The notes under the pieces: model-generated
Told to the model about the DNA's origin: nothing
Databases searched by the model: none
What the model saw: only the letters and a program-made list of their open reading frames with translations
Made by a program: the position numbers and the translations under genes
Source of the DNA: Eucalyptus grandis
Taxonomy: Eukaryota; Streptophyta; Magnoliopsida; Myrtales; Myrtaceae
Assembly (NCBI RefSeq): GCF_016545825.1
Contig: NC_052612.1
Span: forward strand, 42,329,738 to 42,393,737
Length of the DNA stretch: 64,000 nucleotides
Direction: 5' to 3'
Shown: one piece after another, positions 49,211 through 60,510 of the stretch
Layout of the letters: every line of letters begins with the position of its first letter
How positions within the stretch are numbered: position 1 is the stretch's first letter

Positions 49211-49412
49211 GAGGACTGATAAGTGGCATTACTTCACGTACTCGTTTGTAATCTGTCCCCTACAAACAGATATCGTTACTTTCAAGTCTTTAAGACATCG
49301 ATGGTTACTTATAGAACTTTCTACAACCCTGACCCCATCAACAGAGTAATCGTCCTTTCATGCATGCATCCATTTTCACTGCTGTTTTAGAACGCAACAA
49401 CTTGTTTTACTG

Positions 49413-49446
49413 TAAAATAAAATAAAATAAAATAAAATAAAATAAA
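49413..49446. repeat. (AAAAT)n microsatellite
   Basis: About seven tandem AAAAT units in intergenic DNA. Confidence 0.9.
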
Positions 49447-50650
49447 GATTCGTGATTAGAATAACCTGGTATATTCGCGGTGCAAAATGCTTGTCCCCCG
49501 ATCATGGAGTTTGATTTAACAGCTTCACCCCCGGGTTCATTGCATCTCTCAGAAGTCTCTCCTGGTGCCCACAAGCATAAATACTATAATAGAAATGAGA
49601 AACGACCTAAGTTTTCAGTTTGGAATCATCCAATCAAATCCAGAACTCCGAGGTTGAGGTGTCTGACGTACGAACAGGGAATGATTCTCCCCGAACCCCA
49701 TCGCTATCGGTGCCAAGTTGATCGATTTCTAAATGACCCAAATCTGTCTTTAATCAACCTGAATCGTTTAATTATTTCTCTTGTATTGGTTTCCATTTAA
49801 TTTGTGGGTGCTGGCAAAGGAGTAGTTGCGGGGTTAGACTTTCGGCTTTCTATCCGACCACACTTTTTTCACATCTTGCTTTATATGCAATGACATATAT
49901 GCTCGTTTACCCTTATTACCATATAATGAGCGAATTTTTTTAAAGATAACCTTTATGACGGCCTACATGTATATATAAAGGCCACTTGAGAATATATTAA
50001 GCAACATATAAGCATTTAACTTTATTTGAATGTGTCGGTCACTCTTAGGGCAGACTTTTGCTGGCTGTAGCTTTCCTTTTTCAAAGTGGTATCGAGTATA
50101 TAATATTTTTTTACTCTCTTCACAATTGGTATAACTTAGTTTTGTATTTCCAACAGGTCTTAAAACCGTGGACTTTGCTATTTGGAGAAAACCTTGGGTA
50201 CTCTTCGAACACATGCCCTACCTATCAATTTAAGAACGGTTCAGACTTGGTTAATGTTTGCGATGGCTGAAGAGCCTAGAGGGCTTGGGAGAGATGGCGA
50301 TCAATGAGGTAAAAATTAAGGGTGCCAATTCATGTTCGTGTTTCTTATGTCAATCAATATAGAGATATGTACTACGAAATTGATTGATTCGCTCACAACA
50401 CGATCAAATAATTGTGTCAAACTACGTCACACGAACATGACTCGAAAATTAGAAGGTTGACACAACATGATTTGTGTAATTTGCTTAAAAGTGGGTCGGA
50501 GAGTCAACACAATTAGATGATCCGCATAATATAAAATTGACTCGCCAACAAAAATCCGATATAAAATATGCTAAAGCTTTCATAAAACACATGAACAAAT
50601 TGCAATTACTTGTTGGTAATCAATGAAATATCATCAGTTTAAGATCTTTT

Positions 50651-50905
50651 CTTTTTTTTGGTAACCAAGGATCCACCAGGTCCGCCTTTCGCTTACGCTA
50701 ATTGGCAACCCACAACCCATACAGTACACGGTGCACCTCGGACCAAGTGTCAATACCTCGAGGGAGGTTAGCCCAGGACCCCAACACTAAGACCCCCCGC
50801 TTAAGACATTTTAGCAACGAGAGGGCTCAAACCCCTGACCTCTACGGTGAAAGGGAGAACGTACACCAATTGTGTTGCCTGTGGTTGAGTATCAAATTAA
50901 GAGCT
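50651..50905 (-). mobile_element. SINE-like remnant
   Basis: Read on the minus strand, the segment has a box-B-like GGTTTGAGCCC (within 'aggggtttgagccctctcg'), preceded by a possible box A (aggcaacacaattgg). It ends at an A-rich tail (complement of 'cttttctttttttt' at about 50647-50660). These are hallmarks of a tRNA-derived SINE. Target duplications were not resolved. It sits within a stretch (50320-51125) whose ends are weakly inverse and may be another old DNA element. Confidence 0.4.
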
Positions 50906-51129
50906 TAATAGTGAATAACATGGAGAAATAATCTTATAACTAATTGTATCTAAACTGGTCCCGTACAAGTCATATCCACAATAACCCGTTGATTTAAACT
51001 GCTTATGCCGATCAATTTCTTTTGTGTTGGGTTGGACACAAACATGACATGATTACTAATCATGCATCACGGGTCGACATGAAATTGACCCAAATACCCA
51101 AACCCACTAATTTATTATCACATTTGAGT

Positions 51130-52137
51130 CACGTAGGCACTGTTTGGTAACTATTCAAACAGTACCTGATTCTGATATTTTGTTCCAGGAATCAGTTTAT
51201 GAACAAAATCGCGTTTGGTAAAATTTTTGTTTCCGGGAACAAATTTCTAGTTTTTTGTACCTATAAGTAGATTTGGAACAAAATCAAGAATAAAAAAAAA
51301 AAGTTGATTCTTGTTCCGGGAACAAATCTAAGAATCAAAACCAATTATTCTTCTTCCATTTCCTCCTCTCTTCTTCTCTTTTCTTCTTCTTCATCGACCG
51401 CCATCCCCGCGGTGGCCGTTGTTCACCGTCGTTTGCCGTCGTTCGCCACCATCCACTGCCAGTCGCCGCCGTCTGCCGCCAATCGCCGGCAACCGATCCG
51501 GCGAGCTCGCCGAAAGCAAGCCCAACCACCGGCAAGCTCACCGAAGGCAAGCCTAACCACTGGCGAGCTCACCAGAGGTCCACCTAGCCACCTGCAAGCT
51601 CGCTGAAGGGTTGGGCAAGCCTCACCAGTGGCCAGGCGGGCCTCGCCCAGCCCCACCGATGGCCAAGCGAGCCTCGCCCAGCCTCGGCGGGCCTAGGTGA
51701 GCCTCGTCGGTGGCCAGGTGGGCCTCGCCCAACCCTACCGATGGCCAGGCGAGCCTTGCCTAGCCCCAGCGAGGCCAGCCTGGCCACCGGCGAGGCTCGG
51801 CCCAATGAGGGTCAGCGACGCTCTAGTGAGGTCGCTGGCCCTCATCTGGCTGGTCACCAGACCGGCAACCAACCACCGAAAGAAGAAGAACATGAGAGAG
51901 AAAAGAAAAAAAGAAAAGATAAAAAAGAAAAAAAAAATATTTAAAAATTAAAAGAAATTGAATTTGAAACGTAATCAATGAGCATAGTACCAAATGCAAT
52001 TCTATTTCGAATCAGAAATTTTGGACAGTTACCAAACGGCTTAAAATGCTTAAAAATTATTCCCGGGAACATAATAAAAAATCATCATTTCAGGTCAAAA
52101 TATGTTTCCGGGAACAAAATCGTTACCAAACACCCCA
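51130..52137. mobile_element. ~1-kb inverted-repeat element with tandem GC-rich core
   Basis: The left end (ggcactgtttggtaac) is inverse to the right end (gttaccaaacacccc). Further in, 'ccgggaacaaa' and 'gaatcag' words occur on both arms in inverse order. The core at about 51400-51880 consists of degenerate units around 'ggcgagcctcgcccagcc', 'ccaccgatggccagg' and 'accggcaagctcaccgaag', with a roughly 30-40-bp period. Open frames in the core (for example 51304-51606) reflect GC content only. The end sequence differs from families 1 and 2. Confidence 0.65.
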
Positions 52138-53875
52138 TAATTGTACTGTGTCAAAAACTATCATTCCTAATAGTCTTCTTGTTAGGTGAGAATTTGTTAG
52201 GTTGCCGTTGAATTCAGAGCTCCGCAAGTTTGTGATCATCGGGACAATCGAAATGTTAGCAGCAGCATGCAGACAATGGTGGAAGAGAGGTGCGAGGAAA
52301 CAGCTTGCCTGGCTCCTAGATGAAGCAGGACGCCGAGAGGGTACCCGGTCCCTCGACGCTGTCCTAATTCAACAATTCTATTTTATATAGAATTTGCAAA
52401 AACCCTAAAGGGTTGAGCCGTCATTCATGAAAGTGGACATCATGAGAAAACTCCTCTCTTATGATGGGTATGGCTGTTATTTAGGATTGGGGAACGCTTA
52501 TTCACAAGCGCTTCAGTTGATTGTATCTCCGTTTTGCCAACTATAGTGCAATCATCCCTTCGATCTCTCCTCGTTGAACAGACAGCATGGCTTCAAACCA
52601 CATACATCTCCTGTGGTTAGGTCTAATTTTTGTATACTTTTTCTCGAATCATTTCGTTTATTGACACTTCAGGGTATACAGAGAAGGTCTTAACCCCACA
52701 CATAAATCATCTCACCAAATCAAATTGTTAATATCCAACAACAGATGGTCACTTCATAAGATTACGATTTCCTGAATTAAAGTCAAAACCTGCGATCACG
52801 CCGGTGCCAATAATAAACCTCCTTTTCTCTATCGCATACGTGCCGACGCAAATGTCAAATTTTTGTCTTTTGTGCTGGATTCATTGCATGTCTTCTTCTC
52901 TCTATGGGTTGTTGACTCCTACCAGTCCCACGTAAAGCCGTTCGTAATCGAGCGCTAGTTCACAGAGAATGATTCTCCTCGGCTTGCGCAGCATCTCAGG
53001 ATCAACTTGTTGCGGGCTTTCCTAATCCGACCCTAAGCCCTAGACTATGCCCTCGTTTTTGCTGAGCTTTTTGTCCATGGCGGGTATTTTAATCTAATCC
53101 GCCGAACGCAACTTTTCAGTCTCCTACGGGCTGACCTCGTGGCAACTAGCTCAACTAGTTCTATGTTAAATTATTTGCCGCTCAAACCCGTACGGGTGGC
53201 CAAACTCAAATGAGAAAAAAATTAACATGGGGGAGCCCCACATGCTGTACCTAAATTAATTAATTCCATGATACCAATGCCGGTAGCAAAGTACATTGCA
53301 CCTGCTTGTTTCTTTGTATCAAGAAAGCAAAAGGTGATAAGAGAGTTATCCAGATAATGATTAATAATTATGCTGGAAGCTAAAATATATAGGTGAAAGG
53401 CATTGTCCGTACGAGGGATATAAAGTATTGATCCATCCATTAGAAGATTCAACCATATATAAATAGGCAAATGGGTTCCTTGTCGGCAAGAGTTCGAAAT
53501 GAGGATCCTTATGGATAAAGATAATAAATTGAAAATGGATCCTCATGGGTGTCTCAAGAACAATTATCTAACATGTCTAATAAGAAAATACATTTGATTA
53601 TGATGTATATATATCTACTCCAAGTTCTTAATGGCATTCAATTTCTCTTCCAATCTTAAAGTAATAGTCTCTTTCGATTTCAATATATTATGAAAAAAAT
53701 AGTGCAACTGGGAGCTAGAACTAGCGAGGAAGGTACCCTTTGTCGAGCTATAGTCCCTACGGAGTTTTATTTGTATCACGAGGGATTTGATTTTGAGGAT
53801 TTTGGTGGGATATAACATACAATTTGATGAGATCGCAGCATGACATATTTTGCTTTTGTCAAGGGAAGCATGCAA
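52138..53875. other. Intergenic region, nothing recognised
   Basis: Short frames on both strands match no family I know. There is no clear repeat structure. About 52930-53170 is more GC-rich and could be an eroded repeat. Confidence 0.4.
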
Positions 53876-53879
53876 TGAA

Positions 53880-54082
53880 AATGGGCCGGGCCATGAAAGG
53901 CCTTCCTCAAATGGGCCGGCCGTAAAAGGCCCATTTAATCAAACATCAATTCATCTATCCCTTTTGGGTTGAATTCTGTGGTCCAAGCAGACCTAAATCT
54001 TGCGAATGGTCCAATGCAGAATCTCAGCCATGGAGACTAGTCGATCGGTTGTTGGTAGTAATTCACTCGCCATTTCATTAAG
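53880..54082 (+). other. Orphan promoter and possible first exon
   Basis: At 53880-53935 there are several TGGGCC/GGCCCA motifs (site II type, common in promoters of plant housekeeping genes). About 100 bp later an ATG at 54030 opens a 17-codon frame (METSRSVVGSNSLAISL) that ends at a near-perfect donor, AG|GTAAGT, at 54082/54083. No continuing exon was found in the next 2 kb. It may be the front end of a lost or rearranged gene, or a chance combination. Confidence 0.3.
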
Positions 54083-54811
54083 GTAAGTTGCTGACAACAC
54101 GGTTATCAACTTCATGATCGACGACAATTAGGACATACTAAGACTTATAACACTGATAGGTTCCTTCGATTTAGGAATCAAGATATTGATGTAAGTTTAT
54201 TCATGATAGGATAAAAAATGGGTACAAAATAAAACAAGGTAGTTTACAATTTCTCATAGCTTTCAAATTGGCGAGAGCTTCAAAGAAATAAATTTCGATA
54301 AATGCATATACCGTATAATACGTATAAAATTTATGCCTCCCTAATGTTTGCAAATCTATCTCATTACACTAATGTGAAGTTTTTTTGTTAGGGACTGTGT
54401 GATGCATGTCTTCCTACATGATGTGCTTGATGCCATGAATAAAGATCTGTGTTGTCAGATTGGATGTCTTAATTTAATGATGGATCAGAGTTGCAGTTTA
54501 GTATTTTCTTGCTTTCATTGTCCATTCTTATGATGCTTAGGATAAGAAAGATTCCTTGTTCATGGTGTTTCGGGATATGCTTAGTTGATATTTTCTTGGC
54601 TAGGTTTTCTCGGGGGTCATGATAGAGGAAGAAAATATTAACACATATGACATGTTTATTGGCCGCTGTAAAGTTCGTGAAATATTATATATATATGCTC
54701 TTACGGTACACTATTTTTCGGTATTCCGAAATTCACTGTAGATGTTGATCTTATTATTTCTCTGGTTCTTAATAAAGGACATCAACTAATTGTGAGGTGT
54801 TTCAGAAATAG

Positions 54812-55464
54812 TGAAAAATATCAAAAAAGTCTTAAACATGTTCCACCGATACAAATTCAATCATAAACTTTTTAATTCTTCTAATTTAATTCTAAACTTT
54901 TTTACATTGATACCAATTCATCCATCCGGCCAATTTAGATTGAAAATTGTTGACATGGACGCCAATGCTGACGTGGACATTTTAAAATAATTTTTCAATT
55001 TACTATTTATTTAATTTTTTTCCCTTTTTTTTCCTTCCTTTTTCTTTTTCTTTGTATTGTGGACGATACTAGCTACAAACAACGGCCAACGAGCAGCCCT
55101 CGCTAGCCACAGGCAAAGGTTGCCCTTGCCAACCCTCGCCAATCCTCACCTATGGTGGATTGCAAGCCATGGCTAATACCAACCACAGTCCAAAGGCAAA
55201 GAAAAGGAAAAAAAAAATTAAAAGGAAAGATAGTAAAAAAATCGAAAAATTATTAACAAATTATTTTAAAATGTCTATGTCATTGTCAATTGTGCTATGT
55301 AGAACAATTGGAATCCAAGTCAGCAATTTCCAACCTAAATTGGTCGAATGGACTGAATTGATATCAATATGAAAAGCTTTAAGACTAAATTGGTCCAATT
55401 CAAAAGTTTATGACTAAATTAGTACAAATGTAATAGATTTAAAACTTTTTTTGTACTTTTTCCT
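54812..55464. mobile_element. Family 1 MULE-like element with imperfect 9-bp target duplication
   Basis: The left end (GTGAAAAATATCAAAAAAG) matches the reverse complement of the right end (GGAAAAAGTACAAAAAAAG). Inner arm pairs include 'caattcatccatccggcc' on the left and 'ggtcgaatggactgaattg' on the right. The GC-rich core (about 55060-55190) has 'gccctcgctagccac' and 'ccaaccctcgcc'. Flanks are TCAGAAATA (54803-54811) and TCGGAAACA (55465-55473), 7 of 9 identical. There is no coding capacity. Confidence 0.7.
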
Positions 55465-55792
55465 TCGGAAACATCATGAAGATTACTTTGTAAGTACCCA
55501 ATATATTCTCATAACTGAGAGTTGCTCAATGGCCCTTATCATGTATAACCAAAAGTTGACCATGTAAATTATCAATTTATATATAACCTATTTCAATGCG
55601 TAAAGGAAATGTAGATGTCAAGACTTTGCGTTATTAGATAGATTAAGAAAAAAACGTTTATTTTATCTATGCAATTAGTGGTTTTTTTTTCTTTTTTTGG
55701 TAAAACTCATCATCATCATCATCATGGTTCTAGAATTATAGCTTCAAATTACTTAAACTGAAAAAGGAGTTGACTTCGTTTAAGCAATACAC

Positions 55793-55990
55793 TGCCTAAA
55801 AAGATATTCCGTCAACAGCCTTTAAACAGTTATTTGTTTAAAAACTTACATATTCAAAAAAAGAATTGTGCAAAGACATTCTCAAATTGTATTGCCTAAA
55901 AAGACATTCCGTCAACAGCCTTTATACAATTATTTGTTTAAAAACTTACATATTTGAAAAAAGAATTGTGCAAAGACATTCTCAAATTAT
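55793..55990. repeat. Tandem duplication with 100-bp period next to the bHLH gene
   Basis: Unit 1 (55793-55892) and unit 2 (55893-55990) both read 'tgcctaaaaagayattccg', 'tcaacagccttta', 'atttgtttaaaaacttac' and 'gaattgtgcaaagacattc', with only a few substitutions. It ends about 110 bp beyond the bHLH stop codon, so it may lie in that gene's 3' UTR. Confidence 0.85.
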
Positions 55991-56098
55991 ATACAGGATA
56001 TTTACACATACATAATCAGAATACCTAGTCGAAAGGCTACATTGATCAATTTAAATACTAATGGAGGGACAATTACTATATTACATTATGATCTGATT

Positions 56099-57631
56099 CT
56101 AATGTTGTATCAGGAATTTTACTTCCCTTCCCTTCTGATCATATAACGCCAACAGTTTCTCCTTCAAAGCCTCACACTCCATCCCCCGACTTCTCTCAAC
56201 CTTCACATTACAAATGATCATCATTCAAACAACATGCCATTGATATATCTATATACCATGTCAAGAAATTAAATTTGCAAGTCCAGTTACGACTAAAGAA
56301 ACTAATAATAAACTTACTGAAGTACCTGAACGTGTAGATTGTAGAAGGTTGTTCTTGTTCCTCCAAATGACTCGAATGTGGAAGCGTTTATCAGAGGAAA
56401 GCCATGATGATCCAGGTTAAGCAAGATCTCAGAGAAGTCGACAGTATTCTGAGTCATGACCTTTGTTGTGCATATTTGGATTGCAACCTCGCTCTCACTT
56501 AAACAATTTGTCGAAATAGATGGCATCGGATTGGAAAGCGCACCTTTTCCTTTGCTGATTTCTTGGTGAGTGCAGTCATCTATTCCTTGGGTGGCATTAA
56601 TTCTTGATAGAAGTTCTTCCCTCTCTCGAGCGAGTATCTGCACTTGCTGTTGCAGTTCTGGTATGTATTTCAGCACTTGAGACACTGTCGCTGGAATGCT
56701 CAACTTTTCCTACAGGGAAAAGGACAAGATCTAACTCTGTTAATTTCTCCGGACCCAATACTGAAAGATAACTGAGTATGTAGTGACTTGAAGCAGCTAC
56801 AAATAAAAAGTGTAGAACATCAAGTTATACATTAAGGATTTAGAGAATAAAGCAAAAACTGGGGTTCATATGTGATCAACAATATTGTCTGCTAGCAAAA
56901 ACTAGGATTCATATGTGATCAACAATATTGTCCGCTAGCAAAAACTAGGGTTCATATCTGCACTTGCTGTTGCAGTTCTGGTACGTATTTCAGCACTCGA
57001 GACACTGAATACTCAACTTTTCCTATAGGGAAAAGGACAAGATCTAACTTTGTCAATTTCTCCGGACCCAATACTAAAAGATAACTGAGTATGTAGTGAC
57101 TTGAAGCAGCTACAAATAAAAAGTGTTGAACATCAAGTTATACATTAAGATTTAGAGAATAATGCAAAAACTAGGGTTCGTGTGTGATCAACAACATTGT
57201 CTACTAGCTGCTACTCTTTAGTATTCTCTCCATCACTTTTCCTAAATTGACACAGTTTACCCGGGGAAAGGTAATAGAAGACTAGCTCTAATAACTTCCT
57301 TGTAGATGAAGGACTTAAGGATTACCGTTTGATCAGCGGATGGAAGCAGCGAACGGAGTGCAGAGTACAAACTGTTGATTTTCTTCCGCCGGTCGCGCTC
57401 ACAGGCATTGTGGTTCAGCTTCTTGACCATCGTGGCTTCGCCGTTCGTCGCTGCAGCTGGGATATTGAGATGATCAAGTACTACCTCAGCATGAGGAGAT
57501 GGTGATGACAAGAAGGCAAAATGGAGAGGAGGTGGTGAAGAGAAAGGGTGGGCATCTCTGCGCATGTAGTTCTCTTGTTCATGGCTTGTTGAATCCTCGA
57601 AGGGCCAATTACTAGGAGAACAAGATAACAT
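56099..57631 (-). CDS. bHLH transcription factor, subgroup Ib (ORG2/ORG3, bHLH38/39/100/101 type), 263 aa, 3 exons
   Basis: Exons (minus strand) are 57631-57326, 56709-56326 and 56200-56099, 792 nt in total. The family pairs with FIT and activates iron-uptake genes in iron deficiency. The N-terminus ([19 protein letters not shown]) fits the subgroup pattern. The basic region is [13 protein letters not shown], with DNA-contact residues His74, Glu78 and Arg82 (E-box/G-box readers). The first helix and loop end SLLPSADQT at the exon 1/2 boundary, and the second helix is [19 protein letters not shown]. An ACT-like tail follows. The frame is also open upstream to an ATG at 57700, but a TATA box at 57708-57716 would put transcription start near 57682, so the later ATG is preferred and also fits the family. 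Exon 2 must end CAG|GTACTT. The stronger-looking donor GTAAGT a few bases on would shift the frame. Which paralogue it is cannot be told. Confidence 0.92.
56957..57207 (-). pseudogene. Duplicated, frameshifted copy of the bHLH exon-2 start inside intron 1
   Basis: Within intron 1, about 57027-56957 repeats the first part of exon 2 plus its acceptor (56718-56636), offset by about 321 bp, and about 57028-57207 repeats the adjoining intron. The copy keeps a usable acceptor (CTATAG before GAAAAG) but lacks 7 nt (tcgctgg on the plus strand) next to the acceptor-proximal codons, so its frame is broken. Between the two copies a 43-bp unit (caaaaact...gctag) is repeated once more. Confidence 0.85.
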
Positions 57632-57707
57632 TTGTATGACTATTTTCTTCTTTCCTGAGTTTTCTGATATTTTCAGTTCCATAAGAAGTTGGGTGATCAT
57701 GACTTGC

Positions 57708-57716
57708 TTATATATA
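57708..57716 (-). promoter_or_regulatory. TATA box of the bHLH gene
   Basis: On the minus strand it reads GGTTTATATATAAGC. Its position 77 bp upstream of the ATG at 57631 and only 8 bp from the ATG at 57700 helps decide the start codon. Confidence 0.6.
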
Positions 57717-58159
57717 AACCTCCATTAAAAATGCCAGCTATATAATAATGGCATAATATGTTGGGAAAAGATGACTCAAGGTGAGATCATCAATTGCTTA
57801 CACATAAACTTCTTTTGAGGACCTCAGCTAAAGATTAATGGCATTGATCTCTTTGGACTGCAATTTAATTATGGATCTCTCTTATCTCAACTTTCTGCAG
57901 CGTGCATAGGTGTGTCTCAACTTGTGTGCACGACTTGTGGGGTTGGGCGGCTAAGCCTCTTGCGCTCACTTATTGCAGCAGCTGTCCATCCACCAGCTTA
58001 CTCCTTCATTATCCTAATTTCACATATAGAGAGATGAGAGCAGCAGTTCTTTTTTCTTTTTTTTTCTTGATTTATTTTTTTAGTCACGTCATAAGAACCA
58101 AACAAAAACATATGTTAAGCTCGTTGGAGTCACCTTTCATCCCCTTTTTATGGTAAATT

Positions 58160-58703
58160 CTCTTTCTTACGAATAACACAAGTGTCATTACTTTTGTATG
58201 GTGTACATTTAAATGTTATAATTCTTTTTTTCGCTCATTTGAATGTCACAAATTTGAAAAATCAATCACTTGAGTACTATTAGCTATTTACCTCACCGAA
58301 AAATTCGACGTGGATGCCAATTGTCCTATTTAACTTTGTTGGTACTAATGTGAATAAATTTTTAATACTTTTAATATTTAATTATTTTTTATTTTTTATT
58401 TTGACTTTTATTTTCTTTTTCTCTCTCTCAAGTGACCCTTGCCGGCCATAAAAGAAGGGGGGCAAGGAAAAGAAAAACAAAAACACAAAAAATTCAAAAA
58501 AGAATCTAAAAAGATTAAATAACATTAAAAAATCAACGTCATATGGAAAATTAATATAAAAAAATCCATATAAGATGATTTATTAGATATGGCACTTAAA
58601 TGATTGATTTATTCCGATGTGACATTTGAGTAATCGAAAAAACAGTATGACACTCAAATAAGTATTATACTAAGGTTTTAACACTTGTGTTATTATTTTC
58701 CCC
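58160..58703. mobile_element. Inverted-repeat element with small core
   Basis: The left end (aataacacaagtgtcattac) is a near-perfect inverse of the right end (acacttgtgttattattttcc). Arms contain inverse pairs such as 'tcacttgagtac' on the left and 'ggcacttaaatgatt' on the right. The core (about 58425-58470) is short: 'tcaagtgacccttgccggcc'. There is no coding capacity. Confidence 0.6.
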
Positions 58704-60069
58704 TCAATAACCCTCCCCAACTTATTGGAAGTTTCAGTCTTATTTTCTGGCTTGATTGAGCTTAATGGTTTTTTGTCTTTACTAGTGGGTCATTTGTAAT
58801 CGATCGGAATATCATATATATCATCTTCAAGTATACGCTTCAATTACTTTTCAATGAGATATCTGACGTAGACTTTCCTTTTGCTATTCGGAACTATCTT
58901 AATGACACGACACAAATATTGTCGATGGTTCCAAGGATAAAATGAAATCTATCCTTATTTTTCTGAGTGTTTGTTTTAAAAAGTGTTTTCTAAATCATTT
59001 GTCAACCCAAAAGAGAATATTTGATATATATATATAGACAGTATTAGTAATGATCATTGGTCTGATTTTATATTTCCAACTTGGCGAAAGGCATTTCATT
59101 TACAAGTATTTTGTATCACTTTCTCGAGAATACTTAACTAAGGGGACGGCCGTTTGTTTAATGCCAGATTAGATGTCCAACCGCGTTGGCGATAGCCTCA
59201 TTAATCTTTAACCTTTTTTCTTCCTCTTGTCTTTAGGGTTCTTTTGGTGAGAAACGGGCGGCGAAAATAGCGGCTCGTGGATTGCGTATGCCATGCACAC
59301 CAGAGCACAAGCAAACAACGAGGTCGCGACAGAAATCCCCGTGCACGAAGAGGCACGCCACGTGAAAGCGCGCGATCTCCTCGTGCTCGCTTGCAATATG
59401 GACGAGCAGATATTAATATAATACCCAACGATGCAGTAAATACCGGAGGAGTTTCTCGTCAGGACCCGGCAGAAACTTTTCTCCTGAGGTGCCTATTCTT
59501 AGGTTAGTGCATCTTCAGTCTTGTCTAGGAAATGTTCTCCCGACAGCTTCCGGTGTCGACATTTACATGGTGCTCTTTGGGACAAGAGAACTTGACCCAA
59601 TCGGCAAATTGGCATGGGTTAGGTCCCCAACTTCCTGAAGAGGATAATGGCTGAGGAGGGCTTGTCTATTAAGTAATGATAAATTCAACCCGACTTCTTG
59701 GATTCCCCCTCTCTTTTCACACCGAGCACGGTCGTCCTTCCCGTCTTCTACATACTTGGCCTAGCTTCTGGAAATGATGGATATCTCTCTTGATCCTCCC
59801 GGTCCGATTTGACACCATTCGGAACGCCAGAAGTCCGCCGGTCGTGTTGGAGAGCCGCCACCCTCTCTCCCACAGGACGAGAGTCCTCCTTTGCCAGTGA
59901 CACGGTTGAAGAACGCCTCTGCGTGACGCTCGGCCTTGACTTCACCGAGCACTCAAAGCAATGAATGCACCCAGTTCGTTCCAATGTTATTTCAGCACGC
60001 GAATTTGCGCGCATGCCACAGGTACATAGGAGAATTCATTACCGAGACTGAAAGGGGAACATAAATTCA
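58704..60069. other. Intergenic region, nothing recognised
   Basis: About 59200-60010 is GC-rich, with short open frames on both strands (for example 59748-60014, minus). None shows a recognisable motif. It may be an eroded repeat or lost gene. Confidence 0.4.
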
Positions 60070-60510
60070 AGAATATCACCAAAAAATTCATGAATTTTTT
60101 TTGTCAATTGAATCCTAAAATTTTTACGCTAATATGGATGTTAGCCGTCCAATGCATGTTGATATTGACAATTTTTTAATAATTTTTTTATTCTTAAATT
60201 TTTATTAATTCCTATTGTTTTTCTTTTTCCTTTTTTGATTTCCTTTTTTCCTCCTCCTTTTTCCTTTGGCCGGCAGGAGGAAACAAAAAAAGAGAAAGAA
60301 AGAGACAAAGAAAAATTATAAAATATTAAATATTAAAAAATTTAAAAAAATAAAAATTATTAAAAAGTTGTCTATTGCCCATCAGACAGTCGAGAAAACT
60401 GACTCAATTCGGGATTAATGCAAAAATTTTAGCATTAAATTGATAAAAAAAAAATAAGAGTAAATTTACATAATTGTAATAGATTTAGGATTTTTTGATA
60501 ATTTTTTTCC
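60070..60510. mobile_element. Family 1 MULE-like element with nearly deleted core and 9-bp target duplication
   Basis: The left end (agaatatcaccaaaaaattc) is inverse to the right end (gattttttgataatttttttcc). Flanks are ATAAATTCA (60061-60069) and ATTAATTCA (60511-60519), 8 of 9 identical. Arms are AT-rich, with inner T/C-rich and A/G-rich stretches. The GC-rich core seen in other copies is reduced to a few bases around 60269 (ggccggcagg). Confidence 0.7.

Noticed and set aside
51304..51805. Long GC-rich open frames on both strands
   Set aside because: They fall in the degenerate repeat core of an inverted-repeat element, are open on both strands at once and encode low-complexity Ala/Arg/Pro/Gly repeats.
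56314..56326. Donor GTAAGT at 56316-56311 as the end of bHLH exon 2
   Set aside because: It is a better-looking donor, but joining it to exon 3 shifts the frame and meets a stop. CAG|GTACTT at 56326 keeps the family-typical C-terminus open.
57632..57700. ATG at 57700 as the start of the bHLH protein
   Set aside because: It lies about 8 bp from the TATA box, upstream of the expected transcription start. The extra 23 residues do not fit the subgroup Ib N-terminus, while the ATG at 57631 does.
59748..60014. 88-codon minus-strand frame
   Set aside because: It is a GC-rich stretch with overlapping alternative frames. No motif or splice context was found.
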